DNA of 64,000 nucleotides from Streptomyces sp. A2-16 (GCF_018128905.1 NZ_CP063808.1:7378001-7442000); one strand, 5' to 3'. Shown: positions 1 through 11,033, counted from the first letter of the stretch. The notes: a model not told the origin generated them from the sequence alone. A program made the numbers and translations.

Positions 1-2
1 TC

Positions 3-614
3 GTGCGCGAGGCGCTTCTCGAAGGGCTGCGCGAGGACGGTCCGCGGCTGCTGCGGTGGACGCCCGACGCCGAGGTGCTGAGGCAGCGGCTCGCATTCCT
101 CCGCCACCACCTGGGCGACCCGTGGCCCGACGTCTCCGACGAGGCCCTGCACGCGCGCGTGGACGAGTGGCTGGAGCCCGAGCTGAGCCGTGCCCGGCGC
201 CGGGCCGACCTGGCGCGAGTGGACGCCGGAGAGGCTCTGCGGAGGCTGCTCCCGTGGGCCTCGGGGGATGCCTCGCGGCTCGACGAGTTGGCGCCCGAGC
301 GGATCGCCGTACCGAGCGGGTCCAGGATCCGGATCGACTACGGCACCCCCGAACAGCCCGTCCTCGCGGTGAAGTTGCAGGAGATGTTCGGGCTGCAGGA
401 GTCGCCCCGGGTCGCCGGTGTCCCCCTGCTCGTGCATCTCCTCTCCCCCGCCGGACGCCCGGCCGCGGTCACCGCCGACCTCGCCTCCTTCTGGAAGGAC
501 GGCTACAAGGGGGTTCGGGCGGAGTTGCGCGGCCGGTATCCGAAGCATCCGTGGCCGGAGGACCCGGCGGGCGCCGAGGCGACGCGGTACACCAACGCGC
601 GGCTCAGGCGGTGA
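3..614 (+). CDS. hrpB: ATP-dependent RNA helicase HrpB, C-terminal fragment (cut by window start)
   Basis: Only the last ~203 residues are in the window; the gene begins before base 1. The visible part matches the HrpB C-terminal domain: a VLAVKLQEMFGLQESPRV stretch around residue 119, then LLSPAGRP and DLASFWKDGY, and the terminal RYPKHPWPEDP signature. HrpB is a DEAH-box helicase of unassigned physiological role in most bacteria; the helicase core lies outside the window. The stop codon overlaps the last 11 bases of the convergent DUF3068 gene. The family assignment rests on these motifs. The function is known only at family level. Confidence 0.9.
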   Translation: MREALLEGLREDGPRLLRWTPDAEVLRQRLAFLRHHLGDPWPDVSDEALHARVDEWLEPELSRARRRADLARVDAGEALRRLLPWASGDASRLDELAPERIAVPSGSRIRIDYGTPEQPVLAVKLQEMFGLQESPRVAGVPLLVHLLSPAGRPAAVTADLASFWKDGYKGVRAELRGRYPKHPWPEDPAGAEATRYTNARLRR

Positions 615-1587
615 CCGGTTCGGGTGCGTCGACCTTCGCGGGGGCCGGGCGGCGGCTGCGGGCTTCGAGCAACAGCGCCAGGGCCAGCAGCAGGACGCCC
701 AGGGACAGGAAGCCCCACGGCAGGTAGGAGGTCATGAGGAGGACGAGGGTGCGGTTCGACTTGACCAGGTCGACGGTGTGCTCGATGTAGTCCTCGCGCA
801 TCTTCACGTGCCCGGCGAAGGCGGTGACCTTCGCGCGGTCGCCGAGGAGGGAGCCGCCGCGCAGCTCCTCCTTGTGGATCTCCTCGCCGTAGACGGGGGC
901 GCCGGTGAGGGGCTCGACCCAGAACTTGCGGACCGTGGTGTACCAGCGGGTGGTGCCGGTCCTGGCGACGGACTCGGGGGTGATCCCCTTGACCGGCATG
1001 GTCTTGGGGAAGGGCACCTTGGTCCACGGAATGGTCTGCTCGAAGTAGTAGACCTCGACGCCGCGGAAGGTCCGCGTGCCCTCGTAGTGGATGGGGTTGG
1101 TGGTGCGGGTCTGCGCGTCGAAGTACTCGTAGTCCCGTTTCTCCGTCAGGAAGGGCCACTTGAACTCGATGCCGGTGCGCTTGACGGGGTCGCCGTCGAC
1201 CATCTCGCCGGGCGCGTGGACGGGGGCCTGGCTGTGGGCGTCGAAGATGTAGCGCTCGGGGATCTCGGAGACCATCTTGCCGTCGGGGCCCTGGACGTAC
1301 GACAGCCCGTCCCAGACGACGACGTCCCGCCCGGCCGTCTTCTCGATCTTCTCGGATGCCTCCACGTCGCCCTTGAGGGTCTGCACGATGGTGACCTTCG
1401 GGACCTTCTTCGCGGTCATCGTGCCGTAGTCGAGGAGGGTCGCGTTCCTCGCCTCCAGGACCATGTCCTGGTACTGGTTCGCCGGGATCTTGGCCAGGCG
1501 CGGGAAGGCGTACCAGCGCAGCAGCGGGGACAGCGCCGCGAAGAACACGGCGAGGGCGAGCAGGACCAGGCTGGTCTTGCGGCGCAT
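604..1587 (-). CDS. DUF3068 membrane-anchored protein
   Basis: A 327-residue protein with a hydrophobic N-terminal segment (about residues 5-25), a long extracytoplasmic domain and a second membrane helix near the C-terminus (about 285-308), followed by a short Arg/Pro-rich tail. This two-anchor topology and the repeated Trp/Tyr-rich beta-strand pattern fit the actinobacterial DUF3068 family (Pfam lists it with the corynebacterial PorA porin family), but no catalytic motif is visible. It converges on hrpB with an 11-bp overlap and lies just downstream of a tiny conserved gene on the same strand. No function can be assigned from the sequence. Confidence 0.85.
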   Translation of the reverse strand: MRRKTSLVLLALAVFFAALSPLLRWYAFPRLAKIPANQYQDMVLEARNATLLDYGTMTAKKVPKVTIVQTLKGDVEASEKIEKTAGRDVVVWDGLSYVQGPDGKMVSEIPERYIFDAHSQAPVHAPGEMVDGDPVKRTGIEFKWPFLTEKRDYEYFDAQTRTTNPIHYEGTRTFRGVEVYYFEQTIPWTKVPFPKTMPVKGITPESVARTGTTRWYTTVRKFWVEPLTGAPVYGEEIHKEELRGGSLLGDRAKVTAFAGHVKMREDYIEHTVDLVKSNRTLVLLMTSYLPWGFLSLGVLLLALALLLEARSRRPAPAKVDAPEPVTA

Positions 1588-1608
1588 CTCGGCCTCCCGG
1601 GCGGACGG

Positions 1609-1743
1609 TTACGGGTGTGCGGGCACCGTGGTCAGCAGCGGCTTGGGGGATGTACTGCCGGCAGGGGTGCCCAGTGCGGTGATGGTGAGGATCAGTGCGA
1701 ACGCGAGGACGAGGCCGGTCGCGGCGGCGATCAGGGCGCGCAT
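1609..1743 (-). CDS. SPW_0924-type 44-residue membrane peptide
   Basis: A small ORF begins at ATG 1743 behind a good ribosome binding site (GGGAGG, spacing about 5) and encodes MRALIAAATGLVLAFALILT followed by TALGTP and a polar Ser/Pro/Thr tail ending TTVPAHP. It is one predicted transmembrane or signal-anchor helix with a short outside tail. I recognise the sequence as a short peptide widely conserved in Streptomyces (annotated SPW_0924 family). It sits between the DUF3068 gene and the lytic transglycosylase on the same strand, 21 bp before the former, so co-transcription with it is plausible. Its function is unknown. Confidence 0.7.
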   Translation of the reverse strand: MRALIAAATGLVLAFALILTITALGTPAGSTSPKPLLTTVPAHP

Positions 1744-1835
1744 GTCTGCCTCCCTGCGGGCGGGAACTGATACATCGTCAGATCCGGCACGGTAGCAACG
1801 CCCGGGCGAGATGAGAACAGGTCGCGCACGCACGA

Positions 1836-1871
1836 AGGGCGCCCTGTCCGCCGTAGCGGAAAGGACGCCCT
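1836..1871 (-). terminator. Hairpin terminator after the lytic transglycosylase gene
   Basis: An imperfect inverted repeat pairs AGGGCG (1836-1841) with CGCCCT (1866-1871) and TCCGC (1847-1851) with GCGGA (1856-1860). It starts 19 bp past the transglycosylase stop codon. There is no long U-tract, as is common in streptomycetes. Confidence 0.6.
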
Positions 1872-1889
1872 CGGAGGTGGGTCCGGCGG

Positions 1890-3614
1890 CTATGAACTCG
1901 CGCTGGGACTGGGCGAGGGGCTCGCGGAGGTGTCCGCGGCGGCGGCCACGGTCAGCGTCACGTCGAGGGTCGCGCCGCCCGCGGTGGTGATACGGAGCAG
2001 ATAGGTGCCGGTGGTGTCGTCGGCGTAGAGCTGCGGCAGCTTCAGCACACCGTCCGCGTCCGTCGTGAGGCCCGTCAGGGTGCGGACGGTCTTGCCGTCG
2101 GCGTCCTTGAAGTAGGGGCCCTTGTCGTTCTCGGTCGCGTCGTCGGCCGACTTGATCAGGGTGGCGGTGGCGGCGACCTTGTCGGCGACGGCGTCCTTGT
2201 AGGTGGCCTTCACCTGGACCACGTCGGCGAACTGGCCGCCCGGGGTGCAGGTCAGCGCGGTGTCGGCGGTGCGGACGAGGGTGTCGGCGACGCGCTGGGT
2301 CACGTTGGCCGTGTAGATGGGCCCGGTGACGGTACGGCCGATGAGGGTGGCGCGGACCGCGAAGGCGCCGGTGGTCTCGCCCGCCTGGAGCGCGGGCGCG
2401 GTGGCCACGCCGGAGCTGTCGGTCAGCGCGGTGGCGACCTTTTCGCCGCCGGTGAAGGCGGCGTCGGTGTCGCCGACGATCGTGAAGCGGACCCGGACCT
2501 TGGCGACGCCCTTGCCGGCGGCGTTCTCGGCCTTGGTGCTGATGTTCTCGGTGAACGCGTCGCCCGCCATGGCGGTGAGCTTCGCGGTGCCCGCGTCCTC
2601 CAGGTGGTCCACGGACTGGGTGGGCGTGACGGGCGTCGTCGGAGGCGTGGTGGGGGTCCCGGACGGGGGCCGGGGTGTCACGGGCGGGGTCGGGCTCGGC
2701 GAGCCGGGCGTGCTCGGCTTCGAGGGGTGCGGGGTCGAGGGCGACGAGGGCGTGGAGGTCGAACCATCGCTGCTGCCGCCGTCGCTGCGGTTGCCCGGGA
2801 CGGTACCGGTGCCGTCCGGGATCTCGTGGGTGCCCTTGCGGTAGTACTCCAGCCACGACAGGACCGTGTCCAGGTAGTGCCGCGAGGGGTTGTAGCTGAG
2901 GATCGCGTCTTCCAGGCCGGCGCTGGTCGCCAGGTCCCAGTTGTTGCGGCACAGGTAGTGGCCCGCGGCGAGGGAGGCGTCGTAGATGTTGTTCGGGTCC
3001 TTCACCCCGTCGCCGTTGCCGTCGCGGCCGGCCCACGCCCAGGTGGAGGGGATGAACTGCATGGGTCCGACGGCCGAGTCGTAGGCGGTGTCGCCGTCGT
3101 AGGCACCGTTGTCGGTGTCCTTGATGAGTGCGAAGCCGTTGCCGTCGAGCTGCGGGCCGAGGATCTTGGAGGTGGTGGTGCCGTCCGCGTCGACGCGGCC
3201 GCCGCGGGCCTGACCGGACTCGACCTGGCCGATGGCGGCGAGCAGCTGCCAGGGCAGATGGCAGCCGGGCTTGGACGCCTGGAGCTCGTTCGCGGCCTTC
3301 TTGTAGGCGTCGAGGACGGTCGCGGGTATGCCCGCCTCGCTCTCGACCGGGGTGGCGGTGGCGGAGGTGCCGCTGGTCGGCGCGGGGGCAGGGGTGTTCA
3401 GCGGAGGCAGGTCCGTGTAGTACGGCGAATTGCCCGTCGCGCCGTTCCCGGCGGCCGGATCGGGGGAGGCTTCGGCACCGGCGGCGGTCGATCTGCCGTT
3501 GTCGTCGGCCGTGACCCCCGGGGCCTGGGAGGCTGACAGTGCCGCGACCGCGAGTGCTGCCACGGCGGTGGTCGTCGCCCCTTTGGCCAGCCTCCTGCCG
3601 AATTGCGCCGCCAT
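1890..3614 (-). CDS. Secreted lytic transglycosylase with C-terminal Ig-like domains
   Basis: A 574-residue exported protein predicted to cleave peptidoglycan between MurNAc and GlcNAc. Residues 1 to about 37 form a signal peptide (Arg-rich start, Ala-rich core). The catalytic domain (about 95-250) carries AAIGQVESGQ with the likely catalytic Glu132, then GPMQFIPSTW (183-192) and a DGVKDPNNIYDASLAAGHYL segment, as in MltB-like/SLT soluble transglycosylases. A long Pro/Ser/Thr linker (about 275-335) leads to two beta-sandwich, invasin-like repeats and a Ser/Pro tail, probably for wall spanning or binding. The start is ATG 3614 with AGGAGGGG about 8 bases upstream. I looked for a c-di-AMP (ydaO) riboswitch in the leader, as found before other actinobacterial wall hydrolases, and did not see its conserved blocks. 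Confidence 0.88.
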   Translation of the reverse strand: MAAQFGRRLAKGATTTAVAALAVAALSASQAPGVTADDNGRSTAAGAEASPDPAAGNGATGNSPYYTDLPPLNTPAPAPTSGTSATATPVESEAGIPATVLDAYKKAANELQASKPGCHLPWQLLAAIGQVESGQARGGRVDADGTTTSKILGPQLDGNGFALIKDTDNGAYDGDTAYDSAVGPMQFIPSTWAWAGRDGNGDGVKDPNNIYDASLAAGHYLCRNNWDLATSAGLEDAILSYNPSRHYLDTVLSWLEYYRKGTHEIPDGTGTVPGNRSDGGSSDGSTSTPSSPSTPHPSKPSTPGSPSPTPPVTPRPPSGTPTTPPTTPVTPTQSVDHLEDAGTAKLTAMAGDAFTENISTKAENAAGKGVAKVRVRFTIVGDTDAAFTGGEKVATALTDSSGVATAPALQAGETTGAFAVRATLIGRTVTGPIYTANVTQRVADTLVRTADTALTCTPGGQFADVVQVKATYKDAVADKVAATATLIKSADDATENDKGPYFKDADGKTVRTLTGLTTDADGVLKLPQLYADDTTGTYLLRITTAGGATLDVTLTVAAAADTSASPSPSPSASS

Positions 3615-3923
3615 AAAGTGAACCCCTCCTGTGGACGCCCGAGCGCCCTTCTCCGTCTGTCGCTCTCGTCCCGTTGAGACAGTCGAATCGCTCTTGAGGT
3701 TGCCCCCGTGACGCGCGGCAATTCCTGATGCGTACCTTTCGACCGAGCTCCCCGGCGCGGTGACCCGTGTGACCCTACGACAACTTCCTTTCCTCGGACA
3801 CCGGTTCGTGCCCGATATTCACCGGTTGGCCATGTTCGATCGGTGCGGGTTCGCGTCGCCCATACTGGACGGAGCCGATCACCCGGGCCGCTGCCCGGCC
3901 AACACCCGCCGCGAGGAGCCCCG
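3615..3923. other. Divergent intergenic region between transglycosylase and DUF4184 genes
   Basis: About 310 bp that must hold the promoters of two divergent genes. I see the transglycosylase ribosome binding site next to 3614 and the GAGGAG site for the rightward gene at 3913-3918, but no confident -35/-10 pair, riboswitch or small gene. Confidence 0.5.
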
Positions 3924-4769
3924 TTGCCGTTCACCCTGAGCCACGCGGCGGCGGTCCTGCCCGCGGTGCGCCCCGACGGAAGCGGGCGGGGCCGACTGGT
4001 TCCGGCCGTGCTGGTGGCCGGATCCTTCTCGCCCGACATGACCTACTACGCGGCAAGTGTCGTTTCGGGAGCGATGGAGTTCGGCACCGTCACGCACTCC
4101 TTCCCCGGCGTCTTCACGATCGACGTGCTGGTCGCCTGGGCGCTGATGGGCCTGTGGCTGCTGCTGCGAGAACCCCTGGTGGCCCTGCTGCCCCGCCGCG
4201 GCCAGGGCAGGGTGGCGACGCTGCTGCGCTGCGGCACGCCACGCGCACGCGTGCGTACGGCACTGGTGCTGCGCTGGTACGCCTCCGCCGCCCTCGGAGC
4301 ACTGACCCACGTCGTGTGGGACGCGTTCACGCACCACGACAGATGGGGGATGCGCCTGTTCCCCGTCCTGGGCCTGGACGTGGCCGGCTCCCCCCTCTAC
4401 TGGTACCTGCAGTACGGCGGTTCGGCGCTGGCCGCGGTGGTGATCGCCGTGTTCTGCGTGCACGCACTGCGCCGGACCCCCGCGGCGACCTCGGCACCGG
4501 GCGTCCCCGTCCTGTCCACGCGGGACAGATGGTGGGCCGTGGCCGGGATCGGCGGGTGCATGACGGTGGCCGCGCTGCAGCGGGCCTCGCGGTGGTGGGC
4601 GTACTGGGGTTCCACCGCGAAGCCCTGGGAACTGATCCCGACCCTCTGCTTCGGCGCGGGCGCCGGCCTGGTCCTCGGGGTACTGCTGTACGCCACCGCG
4701 GTCAGGCTGTGGCGCCCGGCCCCGGCGTCCGCCGCCCGGGAAGAGACCGGTCTCCCGCTCGCTCGCTGA
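3924..4769 (+). CDS. DUF4184 family membrane protein
   Basis: A 281-residue multi-spanning membrane protein of the DUF4184 family, some members of which are labelled putative membrane-bound metal-dependent hydrolases. The start is taken as TTG 3924, because GAGGAG lies 5 bases upstream and translation then begins MPFTLSHAAAVLP, the usual N-terminus of the family. An upstream in-frame GTG would add 27 residues unlike it. Notable conserved polar residues in or near membrane helices are the N-terminal SHAAAV histidine, SPDMTYY, and HVVWDAFTHHDRWG (about residues 132-145). About five hydrophobic segments are apparent. Substrate and role are unknown. It stands alone, divergent from the transglycosylase, and its 3' end overlaps a leftward gene. 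Confidence 0.8.
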   Translation: MPFTLSHAAAVLPAVRPDGSGRGRLVPAVLVAGSFSPDMTYYAASVVSGAMEFGTVTHSFPGVFTIDVLVAWALMGLWLLLREPLVALLPRRGQGRVATLLRCGTPRARVRTALVLRWYASAALGALTHVVWDAFTHHDRWGMRLFPVLGLDVAGSPLYWYLQYGGSALAAVVIAVFCVHALRRTPAATSAPGVPVLSTRDRWWAVAGIGGCMTVAALQRASRWWAYWGSTAKPWELIPTLCFGAGAGLVLGVLLYATAVRLWRPAPASAAREETGLPLAR

Positions 4770-5172
4770 CGGTGTCCGCAGTCCCCGCGATGAACACCGT
4801 CATGGTGGGCATCGGCCGGGACCGGGGCAGCAGGGTGAGGGCGAGCGCGAGATAACCGAGCACCAGCTCGCCCCACAGCCGATACCCGGACGGCTCCTCC
4901 GCTACGACGTCCCGGTCCCGGCGGGTCACACGGTGCCGCAGATCCGCCCCGGCGTGACGCAGAGTGCCGGCGAGGCGGGCCGTCATGCGGGGTCCAGCCG
5001 CCCTGGCCCTCACCCCGCGCAGGAGCGTCACGAGATCGACGGGAACACGGGCGGTGCTTGCGGCGGCCGCGTGGGCCGGAACCGGGGCGCGTACGGACGA
5101 GGCCTTGCCGGCGCGCACCTGACCCTGCGCCCGTCCCGGGACCGCCCTGCGATGGAGCATGCGTATACCCAT
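4702..5172 (-). CDS. Small membrane protein, unknown family
   Basis: An ORF of 156 codons reading leftward from ATG 5172. Third codon positions are very strongly G/C throughout, which supports real coding. The N-terminal half is Arg/Ala-rich. The later part (GYRLWGELVLGYLALALTLL) is a clear hydrophobic helix, followed by a polar tail. Its 3' end overlaps the last 68 bases of the DUF4184 gene on the other strand, which is unusual and could mean the true C-terminus or start differs. An internal ATG about 71 codons in is another possible start. I recognise no family, and only membrane association can be inferred. Confidence 0.45.
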   Translation of the reverse strand: MGIRMLHRRAVPGRAQGQVRAGKASSVRAPVPAHAAAASTARVPVDLVTLLRGVRARAAGPRMTARLAGTLRHAGADLRHRVTRRDRDVVAEEPSGYRLWGELVLGYLALALTLLPRSRPMPTMTVFIAGTADTVSERAGDRSLPGRRTPGPGATA

Positions 5173-5233
5173 GACGGCATCCTGGCCGGGGGCACGGCAG
5201 GGGGCGCTGCCGCGGGGGCCACGCGGGTGAAGA

Positions 5234-5440
5234 CAGCTGCGCTGGGCTGGAGCCGCGTGCCTATGGGAGTGCCGGGTTCGGTTGTCGGGCGGGTGCGGGT
5301 CCGTCGTGGCTGGTCGCGCAGTTCCCCGCGGGCAGCTGCGCTGGGCTTGGACCGGGCGCCACCGGGGGTGCCGGATCAGGTGGTCGGGCGGGTGCGGGTC
5401 CGTCGTGGCTGATCGCGCAGTTCCCCGCGCCCCTGGGGGT
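5234..5440. repeat. Two tandem copies of a ~99-bp unit carrying a dispersed streptomycete repeat
   Basis: The block CAGCTGCGCTGGGC recurs at 5234 and 5333, 99 bp apart. In each unit it is followed by GGGCGGGTGCGGGTCCGTCG and then TGGCTGxTCGCGCAGTTCCC CGCG. The second half of each unit is the same dispersed repeat found at 5756-5782 (inverted) and inside the decarboxylase gene near 28240. The first half diverges between units. I recognise the GCGGGGAACTGCGCGA core as a common intergenic repeat in Streptomyces chromosomes. It has no gene of its own. Confidence 0.75.
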
Positions 5441-5755
5441 TGCAGTGACCCTGCGCTCGGACGGGCCGTTCGCCACCTCGCGCGCCGCAACGGACCGCAG
5501 ACCACCTCGCGCGCCACCACGGGCCGTTCGCCGGACCGTGCGGCACTACGGGGCGCAAGCCGCGTACGGCGCGCAGGGGACGGGGTGGGGGGTGTCCGCC
5601 CGCAGCGGCCGGCGTCCGTTACCGAGCCCCTTCTCAAGCAACAGCAACCGCCGGACCGAGGACGGATACCCCCCACCCCGGCCCCGACCCCACCACCGGG
5701 GCCCATGCGCTACGCACGCCCCCGCCGAACCCGCGCAGGCCGCCGCAGGCATCCA

Positions 5756-5782
5756 GGGGCGCGGGGAACTGCGCAAAACCCC
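5756..5782. repeat. Partial inverted copy of the dispersed repeat
   Basis: CAGGGGCGCGGGGAACTGCG followed by CAAAACC, just 3' of polA. It is the core of the same repeat seen at 5234-5440 but in opposite orientation, without the outer half. Confidence 0.65.
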
Positions 5783-5803
5783 CGCCCCCACCGAACCCGC
5801 AGG

Positions 5804-8533
5804 CTAATGAGCAGCAGACTCCCAATCCCCCCCATCCCCCACCGAAACCCCCAACGGCACCCGAAGCTCCACCGCGTCGGACATCTCCCGCCGCACGATC
5901 TCCTCCGCGGCCGCCCGCTCCCCCGGCGCGACCTCCAGCACGATTTCGTCGTGGACCTGCAGCAGCATGCGCGAGGCGAGCCCGGCCTCCCGCAGCGCTC
6001 CGTCCACCTTGAGCATCGCGATCTTGACGATGTCCGCCGCCGTCCCCTGGATCGGCGCGTTGAGCGCCATCCGCTCGGCCGCCTCACGCCGCTGACGGTT
6101 GTCGCTGTTGAGGTCGGGCAGATACCGCCGGCGCCCGAAGAGCGTCGCCGTGTACCCGGTCGCCCGCGCCTCGTCGACGGCCCGGCGCAGATAGTCCCGC
6201 ACCCCGCCGAACCGCTCGAAGTACGCGTCCATCAACGCACGCGCCTCCCCCGCGTCGATGTTCAGCTGCTGCGAGAGCCCGAACGCCGACAACCCGTACG
6301 CCAGCCCGTACGACATCGCCTTGATCTTGCGCCGCATCTCCGCGTCGACCGCACCGGGCTCGACCGCGAAGACCTGGGAGGCGGCCGTGGTGTGGAGGTC
6401 CTCCCCCGAGGTGAACGCCTCGATGAGCCCCGCGTCCTCGGACAGGTGGGCCATCACCCGCAGCTCGATCTGGCTGTAGTCCGCGGTCATGAGGGACTCG
6501 AAGCCCTCCCCCACCACGAACCCGCGCCGGATGGCCCGCCCCTCGTCCGTACGGACGGGGATGTTCTGGAGGTTCGGGTCCGTGGACGACAGACGTCCGG
6601 TGGCCGCGACCGTCTGGTTGAACGTCGTGTGGATACGGCCGTCCGCGGCGATCGTCTTGATCAGGCCCTCCACGGTCACCCGCAGCTTGGCCTGCTCACG
6701 GTGCCGGAGCATGATCACCGGCAGTTCGTTGTCCGTCTGGGTGGCGAGCCAGGCCAGCGCGTCGGCGTCCGTCGTGTACCCGGTCTTCGTCTTCTTCGTC
6801 TTCGGCAGGCCCAGCTCGCCGAAGAGGACTTCCTGGAGCTGCTTGGGCGAGCCGAGGTTGAACTCGTGCCCGGCCGCCGCGTGGGCCTCCTTCACGGCCT
6901 GCTGGACCGCCCCGGCGAACATCTGCTCCATGGCCTCCAGATGGGCCCGGTCGGCCGCGATGCCGTGCCGCTCCATCCGGGCCAGCAGGGCGGAGGTGGG
7001 CAGCTCCATGTCCCGCAGCAGATCGGCCGCGCCGACCTCCTCCAGGCGGCCCTCGAATGCGGTGCCGAGGTCGAGGACGGCTCGGGCCTGGACCATCAGC
7101 GCCTCGGCCTCGGCGCCGTCGTCCGCGCCGAAGGCGAGCTGCCCGTCGGCCGCGGCGGCGGGCGCCAGCTCCCGGCCCAGGTACTCCAGCGACAGCGCGT
7201 CCAGGTCGAAGGACCGGCGCCCCGGCTTGACGAGGTACGCGGCGAGCGCGGTGTCCATGCCGACCCCGGCGACGCTCCAGCCGTGCTCGGCGAAGACCCG
7301 CATGGCGCCCTTGGCGTTGTGCAGCACCTTGGGCCGGTCGGCGTCGGCGAGCCAGGCGGTCCAGGCCCGCTCGTCGGCCTCGTCCAGCTCGGCCGGGTCG
7401 AACCAGGCGGCGGCCCCGCCGGACGCGGCGAGCGCGACCTCGGCGACCGAGCCGGTGCCGAGGGCCCAGGTGTCGACGGTGGCCAGACCCAGGGGCTGCT
7501 GCGCGCCGTGCTCGGCGAGCCAGCCGGCCAGCTCGCCGGTGCCGAGCACCGTGCCGTCCACCGCCACGCCGGGCGCGGCGGCCGGGGTCCCCTCGGCCTC
7601 CTCGGCGCCTGGGTCGACGGCCAGCAGCCGCTCCCGCAGGGAGGGGTTCCTGATCTCCAGGGTGTCGAGGATCATCGCCAGCGTCTTGCGGTCGTACGGC
7701 AGGCGCTCCAGGTCGGTGACCGTCTTCGGCAGCTCCACCGTGCGCACCATCTCGGTGAGGCGGCGGTTGAGCTTCACGGCCTCCAGGTGGTCGCGGAGGT
7801 TCTGCCCGGCCTTGCCCTTGACCTCCTCGACGCGCTCGACCAGCTCCGCGAACGAACCGAACTGGTTGATCCATTTCGCGGCGGTCTTCTCGCCGACGCC
7901 GGGGATGCCGGGGAGGTTGTCGGACGGGTCGCCGCGCAGGGCCGCGAAGTCGGGGTACTGGGCGGGCGTCAGGCCGTACTTCTCGAAGACCTTCTCCGGG
8001 GTGAACCGGGTCAGCTCCGAGACGCCCTTCGTCGGGTACAGCACGGTGGTGTGCTCGGAGACCAGCTGGAAGGAGTCGCGGTCACCGGTGACGATCAGCA
8101 CCTCGAAGCCGGCGGCCTCGGCCTGGGTGGCGAGGGTGGCGATGACGTCGTCGGCCTCGAAGCCGTCGACCGCGAACCGCGAGACGTGCATCGCGTCGAG
8201 GACCTCGCCGATCAGCTCGACCTGGCCCTTGAACTCGTCGGGGGTCTTGGAGCGGTTGGCCTTGTACTCCGTGAACTCCTCGGAGCGCCAGGTCTTGCGG
8301 GACACGTCGAAGGCCACCGCGAAGTGCGTGGGGGCCTCGTCACGCAGGGTGTTGGCCAGCATCGAGGCGAAGCCGTAGATCGCGTTGGTCGGCTGGCCGG
8401 TCGCGGTGGTGAAGTTCTCCGCGGGCAGCGCGAAGAACGCGCGATAGGCCAGCGAGTGCCCGTCCATGAGCATCAGGCGCGGGCGGGTGCCACCGGGGCT
8501 GTTGTCGGTCTTCTTCGCTGCTGTCTCTGCCAC
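5804..8533 (-). CDS. polA: DNA polymerase I
   Basis: A 909-residue family A polymerase for Okazaki fragment processing and repair synthesis. The N-terminal 5'-3' exonuclease domain begins LMLMDGHSLAYRAFFALP and spans about 290 residues (FEADDVIATLA, VTGDRDSFQLV, GDPSDNLPG, GVGEKTAAKW). The polymerase motifs are intact: A, DYSQIELRVMAHLSED; B, RRKIKAMSYGLAYGLSAFG; C, LLQVHDEIVLEV. The middle 3'-5' exonuclease-like domain lacks the FDTET metal ligands (it reads VDTWALGT), so proofreading is probably absent, as in other actinobacterial PolA proteins. I chose GTG 8533, because translation then starts MAETAAKKTDNS like related proteins; an ATG 24 bases earlier is the alternative. It is divergent from the oxidoreductase gene. 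Confidence 0.95.
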   Translation of the reverse strand: MAETAAKKTDNSPGGTRPRLMLMDGHSLAYRAFFALPAENFTTATGQPTNAIYGFASMLANTLRDEAPTHFAVAFDVSRKTWRSEEFTEYKANRSKTPDEFKGQVELIGEVLDAMHVSRFAVDGFEADDVIATLATQAEAAGFEVLIVTGDRDSFQLVSEHTTVLYPTKGVSELTRFTPEKVFEKYGLTPAQYPDFAALRGDPSDNLPGIPGVGEKTAAKWINQFGSFAELVERVEEVKGKAGQNLRDHLEAVKLNRRLTEMVRTVELPKTVTDLERLPYDRKTLAMILDTLEIRNPSLRERLLAVDPGAEEAEGTPAAAPGVAVDGTVLGTGELAGWLAEHGAQQPLGLATVDTWALGTGSVAEVALAASGGAAAWFDPAELDEADERAWTAWLADADRPKVLHNAKGAMRVFAEHGWSVAGVGMDTALAAYLVKPGRRSFDLDALSLEYLGRELAPAAAADGQLAFGADDGAEAEALMVQARAVLDLGTAFEGRLEEVGAADLLRDMELPTSALLARMERHGIAADRAHLEAMEQMFAGAVQQAVKEAHAAAGHEFNLGSPKQLQEVLFGELGLPKTKKTKTGYTTDADALAWLATQTDNELPVIMLRHREQAKLRVTVEGLIKTIAADGRIHTTFNQTVAATGRLSSTDPNLQNIPVRTDEGRAIRRGFVVGEGFESLMTADYSQIELRVMAHLSEDAGLIEAFTSGEDLHTTAASQVFAVEPGAVDAEMRRKIKAMSYGLAYGLSAFGLSQQLNIDAGEARALMDAYFERFGGVRDYLRRAVDEARATGYTATLFGRRRYLPDLNSDNRQRREAAERMALNAPIQGTAADIVKIAMLKVDGALREAGLASRMLLQVHDEIVLEVAPGERAAAEEIVRREMSDAVELRVPLGVSVGDGGDWESAAH

Positions 8534-8594
8534 GCCCCCGATCCTGCCACGCCCCACTGACAGTCGGACCCGCCCGCCGCCGACGCCACGCGAG

Positions 8595-8627
8595 GCCGGG
8601 CCCGTCCCCGCTCACCGCGGGCCCGGC
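8595..8627. promoter_or_regulatory. Inverted repeat between polA and the oxidoreductase gene
   Basis: GCCGGGCCCG (8595-8604) and CGGGCCCGGC (8618-8627) form a perfect 10-bp stem with a 13-base loop in the divergent promoter region. It could be an RNA hairpin in either leader or simply a stable palindrome. Nothing shows which. Confidence 0.4.
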
Positions 8628-8699
8628 AAACAGCGCTGTCACCGGCGCGTGCGAGGATCGGAGACGTACCTCACCGGTGTGCGCGAAGGAGACAGTCCG

Positions 8700-10979
<2,280 letters not shown>

Positions 10980-11033
10980 GCGTTTGCTCAGCACAGGAAG
11001 TCGTAGTGACCAGGACGAACGGAGCCCGGCCCC

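Larger units (their letters stand above)
5173..5803. other. Repeat-containing intergenic region upstream of the small membrane gene and downstream of polA
   Basis: About 630 bp without a convincing gene. It holds a two-copy 99-bp tandem repeat and a further partial copy of a dispersed streptomycete repeat (listed separately). The remainder is C-rich sequence without coding bias. Long open frames run through it on both strands, but they show no conserved motif and are explained by base composition. Confidence 0.6.

Noticed and set aside
3615..3850. Possible c-di-AMP (ydaO-type) riboswitch before the lytic transglycosylase
   Set aside because: Such riboswitches precede many actinobacterial wall hydrolases, but the conserved GGGTGAATC and CAGCTAACCCGGTAGGC-type blocks are not present here.
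5282..8560. A long + strand open frame opposite polA
   Set aside because: The minus-strand polA product has all family motifs. The + strand frame is low-complexity Arg/Gly/Val sequence without homology signals.
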